Source of the DNA: JAWXBA01 sp048499805
GTDB taxonomy: Bacteria > Gemmatimonadota > Gemmatimonadetes > Gemmatimonadales > GWC2-71-9
Reading direction: 5' to 3'
DNA length: 64,000 bases
NCBI GenBank assembly: GCA_048499805.1
Contig: JASNZF010000001.1
Span: forward strand, 1 to 64,000
Below the pieces are notes generated by a model. That model made no database searches, was not told where the DNA came from, and saw only the letters and a program-made list of their open reading frames with translations. Below, one piece after another: positions 61,572-64,000 of this stretch. The position numbers were made by a program, and so were the translations under genes. How positions within the stretch are numbered: position 1 is the stretch's first letter; each line of letters starts with the position of its first letter.

Positions 61572-64000
61572 TTACTCCGGGCGCACCACCCGGAACGACT
61601 GCCGCTGCACCTGCCCGCCCAGCATCAGGGTCACGACGTACACCCCGGGCGGCGCCAGCGTCGGCGGCCGGGTCGCCTCGGTCGAGAAGCCCGCCCCGAT
61701 CGCCACGGCGGCGGCTCCCTGCACCTCCGCGGGCCGCGCCGGGTCGATGACCGTGACCCCCTCGCCGCCACCCCCGGCCCCCGCGCCCCCCGGGAGGAAG
61801 TCCCAGTACACCCGGTGCAGCCCGCGGGTGGCGGGGCCCTGCAACTGCCGGAGCGTGTCGCCCTCGACGCTGGTCACGAGGATCGTTGCCGGCTGGCCGG
61901 GTCCCGATCCGTCGGACCAGTAGGAGAACTCGGCGCCGTATGGCACGTTCGATCCCGCGAACGTGGCATGGCCCGAGAAGCGCCGCAGGGCGAATCGCTC
62001 GTCGTACTGCAGCCCCGGTGTCGGGGCAAACAGGTGCGCCCGCGAGGCGAGGACGGCGGCGGTGAGCTGCTCGAGCGGCGCAATGTCCACGATCCAGACC
62101 GACCGGCCATGGGTGGCCGCGATCAGCTCGCGCTCGCGCGGATGAATCGCGAGATCGGTCACCGGAACGGTGGGCATGCCAGCCATGAACCGCTGCCATG
62201 TTGCCCCGCGATCGCGCGAGAGGTACACGCCCAGGTCGGTCCCGACGAACAGCAGGTCGGGATTGAACGGGTCCTCGCGCATCACGTGGATGTGGTCGGC
62301 GCTGCCGCGCGGCAGGTTGCCGGCGATGGAGCGGAAGGTCCGTCCGAAGTCGGTGGTGACGTACAGGTACGGCGTGAAGTCATTCGCCATGTGGTGGTCA
62401 AACGCCACGTAGAACGTCGCGGTGTCGGCATGGGATGGCTCGATGTGCGAGACCGACGCCAGCGGCGGCACGTCGGGGACGCGCCCGGTCAGGTCCTGCC
62501 AGCGGGCGCCGTCGTCCTGCGAGATCCACAGGTTGCCGTCGTCGGTGCCGGCAAACAGCAGGCCCGCCCGCCGCGGCGACTCGGCCAGCGACAGCACCGT
62601 CCCCCAGGTTTCGGCGCGACCGGGATCGAAGGTGATGCCGCCAACCCGGAACCGGATGTTCGTCCGGGCGGTGTCGCGCTTCGAGAGGTCCGGGGAGATC
62701 GGCGTCAGTGCATTGCCGTTGTTCCGCGCCACCAGCACATGGTTCGCGCCGGCGTACAGCGTGGTCGAGTCGTGCACCGACAGGAAGAAGGGGGTGCTCC
62801 AGTTGAAGCGCAGCTCGCCATTGGCCGGCAGTCGCGGCCGCTGCAGCCGCACCCCGGTGCCGGTGAGGGGGTTCACTCGCTGGATGCCCCCGACCTGCGA
62901 CTCGCCGTAGACGATCCCGGGATCGGTCGGGTGCTGCGCGGTGAAGAAGCCGTCCCCGCCCACCACGTGGTTCCACTCGCTCCCCGTCAGGGGGAACTGC
63001 CGCGAGCGGCTCGGCCCGCACCAGGTGCCGTTGTCCTGGAGCCCGCCGCAGACCCGGTACGGAATCGCCATGTTGTAGCTGATCCCGTTGAACTGGCCCA
63101 GGGCCATCGCGTTGTGAAAGGTGAAGCTGCCCCCGCGATCCCAGCTCTGCCCCACCCCGCCGTCGTTGCCGACGATCTGGTGATAAGGGTCCGCGGGGTC
63201 GATCCACATCGCGTGGTGGTCGGGGTGCAGCCCGTGCGACCCGATCTGGGTGGTGATCCCGCCATCGTTCGAGAACACCAGCGGCGTCGACGACCAGTAG
63301 ACCCGGTTGGGGTCACGCGTATCCACGGCGACCTGGGAGAAGTAGAACGGCCGGGAATTGACGGTGCTGGTGCGGGTCCAGGTCTGTCCGCCATCGGCGG
63401 ATCGGTACAGGCCACTCAGCAACTCGCCGGTCCCGCCGGGGCCCCGCACGGAGTCGGCCTCGACCGAGGCATAGATGATGCGCGAGTCGGTCGGGGCGAT
63501 CGCCAGGCCGATCCGCCCCTTGGTGGTGGCGGGAAAGCCGCCGCCGCGCACCTCGGCCCAGGATTCGCCGCCGTCGGTGGACTTCCAGAGGGCGCTCCCC
63601 TTGCCGCCGGAGGCGAAGTCCCAGGCCGAGCGGCGCACCTGCCAGCTGGCGGCGAAGAGGATGTTCGGCGCGCGTGGATCGATGACGACCTCCACGAACC
63701 CGGTGCTGTCGTCGATGAACTTCACCCGCCGCCAGTTGCGGCCGCCATCGGTCGTCTTGTAGAGCCCGCGGTCCGGATTGGGGGCCCACAGCTGTCCCAG
63801 CGCCGCCACGTAGACGATGTCGGGATTGGTCGGATGGACCACGACCCGGCCGATGTGCTGGGTGCGCTCCAGCCCCATCAGCGTCCAGCTCGCGCCCCCG
63901 TTGGTCGACTTGTAGATCCCGCCGCCGGGCGAGACCGAGTTGCGGACATTCGCCTCGCCGGTGCCGGCCCAGACCTGGTTGGTATCCGACGGCGCGATGG
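61572..64000 (-). CDS. BNR/sortilin-like beta-propeller protein, 5' end outside window
   Basis: The frame stays open to the right edge, so the N-terminus and start are missing; about 809 residues are present. Repeated Asp-box-like segments TTDGGRNWRRV, STDGGESWAEV, SADGGQTWTRT, SQDDGARWQDL, SRDRGATWQRF and others show a VPS10/sortilin-type ten-bladed propeller, as in large exported WD40/YVTN/BNR-like proteins abundant in Gemmatimonadota. The last 100 residues (GHATFAGSNVPYGAEFSYW and RVYWDFLPGG) form a beta-sandwich that may be a sorting or carbohydrate-binding module. Probably exported and active on or binding extracellular polymers; not shown. Confidence 0.9.
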   Translation of the reverse strand, partial: IAPSDTNQVWAGTGEANVRNSVSPGGGIYKSTNGGASWTLMGLERTQHIGRVVVHPTNPDIVYVAALGQLWAPNPDRGLYKTTDGGRNWRRVKFIDDSTGFVEVVIDPRAPNILFAASWQVRRSAWDFASGGKGSALWKSTDGGESWAEVRGGGFPATTKGRIGLAIAPTDSRIIYASVEADSVRGPGGTGELLSGLYRSADGGQTWTRTSTVNSRPFYFSQVAVDTRDPNRVYWSSTPLVFSNDGGITTQIGSHGLHPDHHAMWIDPADPYHQIVGNDGGVGQSWDRGGSFTFHNAMALGQFNGISYNMAIPYRVCGGLQDNGTWCGPSRSRQFPLTGSEWNHVVGGDGFFTAQHPTDPGIVYGESQVGGIQRVNPLTGTGVRLQRPRLPANGELRFNWSTPFFLSVHDSTTLYAGANHVLVARNNGNALTPISPDLSKRDTARTNIRFRVGGITFDPGRAETWGTVLSLAESPRRAGLLFAGTDDGNLWISQDDGARWQDLTGRVPDVPPLASVSHIEPSHADTATFYVAFDHHMANDFTPYLYVTTDFGRTFRSIAGNLPRGSADHIHVMREDPFNPDLLFVGTDLGVYLSRDRGATWQRFMAGMPTVPVTDLAIHPRERELIAATHGRSVWIVDIAPLEQLTAAVLASRAHLFAPTPGLQYDERFALRRFSGHATFAGSNVPYGAEFSYWSDGSGPGQPATILVTSVEGDTLRQLQGPATRGLHRVYWDFLPGGAGAGGGGEGVTVIDPARPAEVQGAAAVAIGAGFSTEATRPPTLAPPGVYVVTLMLGGQVQRQSFRVVRPE

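Overview
The window looks like a piece of a high-GC chromosome, most probably from a Gemmatimonadota-type bacterium. I infer this from three things: GC-rich backbone genes; two separate PadR regulator plus long MacB/FtsX-like permease pairs, which are common in Gemmatimonadota and Acidobacteriota; and a set of secreted amidohydrolase, BNR-repeat, DinB and DUF4440-type proteins. No rRNA gene, intact tRNA gene or CRISPR array is present.

Region 1 (1 to about 16450) is the distal part of an integron gene-cassette array. Thirteen full attC sites (RYYYAAC ... GTTRRRY with complementary inner arms), two degenerate ones, the 3' end of another at base 1 and a truncated one at 16439 cut it into about 14 cassettes. 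All attC sites read left to right, so attI and the integrase, if any, lie left of the window. The cargo is toxin-antitoxin modules (three Phd/ParE copies, one decayed; a mobile mystery A/Fic pair; PIN/RHH; RelE/RHH), coiled-coil membrane proteins, a NYN-like nuclease, a DUF3500 protein, a deoxyribosyltransferase/TIR-like protein and unknowns. Two cassettes are present twice. An IS481-family element (about 15106-16437) interrupts the last cassette.

Region 2 (about 17040-39330) is bracketed by two direct repeats. Each is the 3' half of a tRNA-Ile(GAU) gene plus its terminator. Inside, an eleven-gene leftward operon with stop/start overlaps (24558 to 17305) encodes DUF488, a SufR-like regulator, Mrp, a polytopic membrane protein, a MIP18 protein, four DUF2249 domains on two proteins, a TIM-barrel protein, a cupin, DinB and a divergent FolD. 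It starts at a near-consensus promoter with an overlapping operator. Next come a UDG and Rieske/FAD reductase pair, a hemerythrin pair, a PAS-LuxR regulator, exported cupredoxin and metal-binding-like proteins, MmgE/PrpD, AhpD, TrpRS, and a heme-copper oxidase cluster (CuA subunit, catalytic subunit, SCO chaperone). The catalytic subunit has Asn where oxygen reductases carry the cross-linked Tyr, so NO reduction is a serious possibility. I infer a nitric-oxide or low-oxygen respiration and Fe-S maintenance island. A ClC channel gene split by an amber codon closes the region.

Region 3 (39330-42040) has an IS110 transposase next to an orphan cassette: an exported VOC protein followed by an attC-like site. 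Region 4 (42045-64000) is mostly ordinary chromosome: aldo/keto reductase, an AbiE-like toxin-antitoxin pair with strong palindromic operators, an amidohydrolase-ankyrin fusion, the two PadR/permease units, CDF transporter, Fpg/Nei glycosylase, nitrilase plus GNAT pair, DUF2809, DUF1697 and a 5'-truncated BNR-repeat protein running off the right edge.
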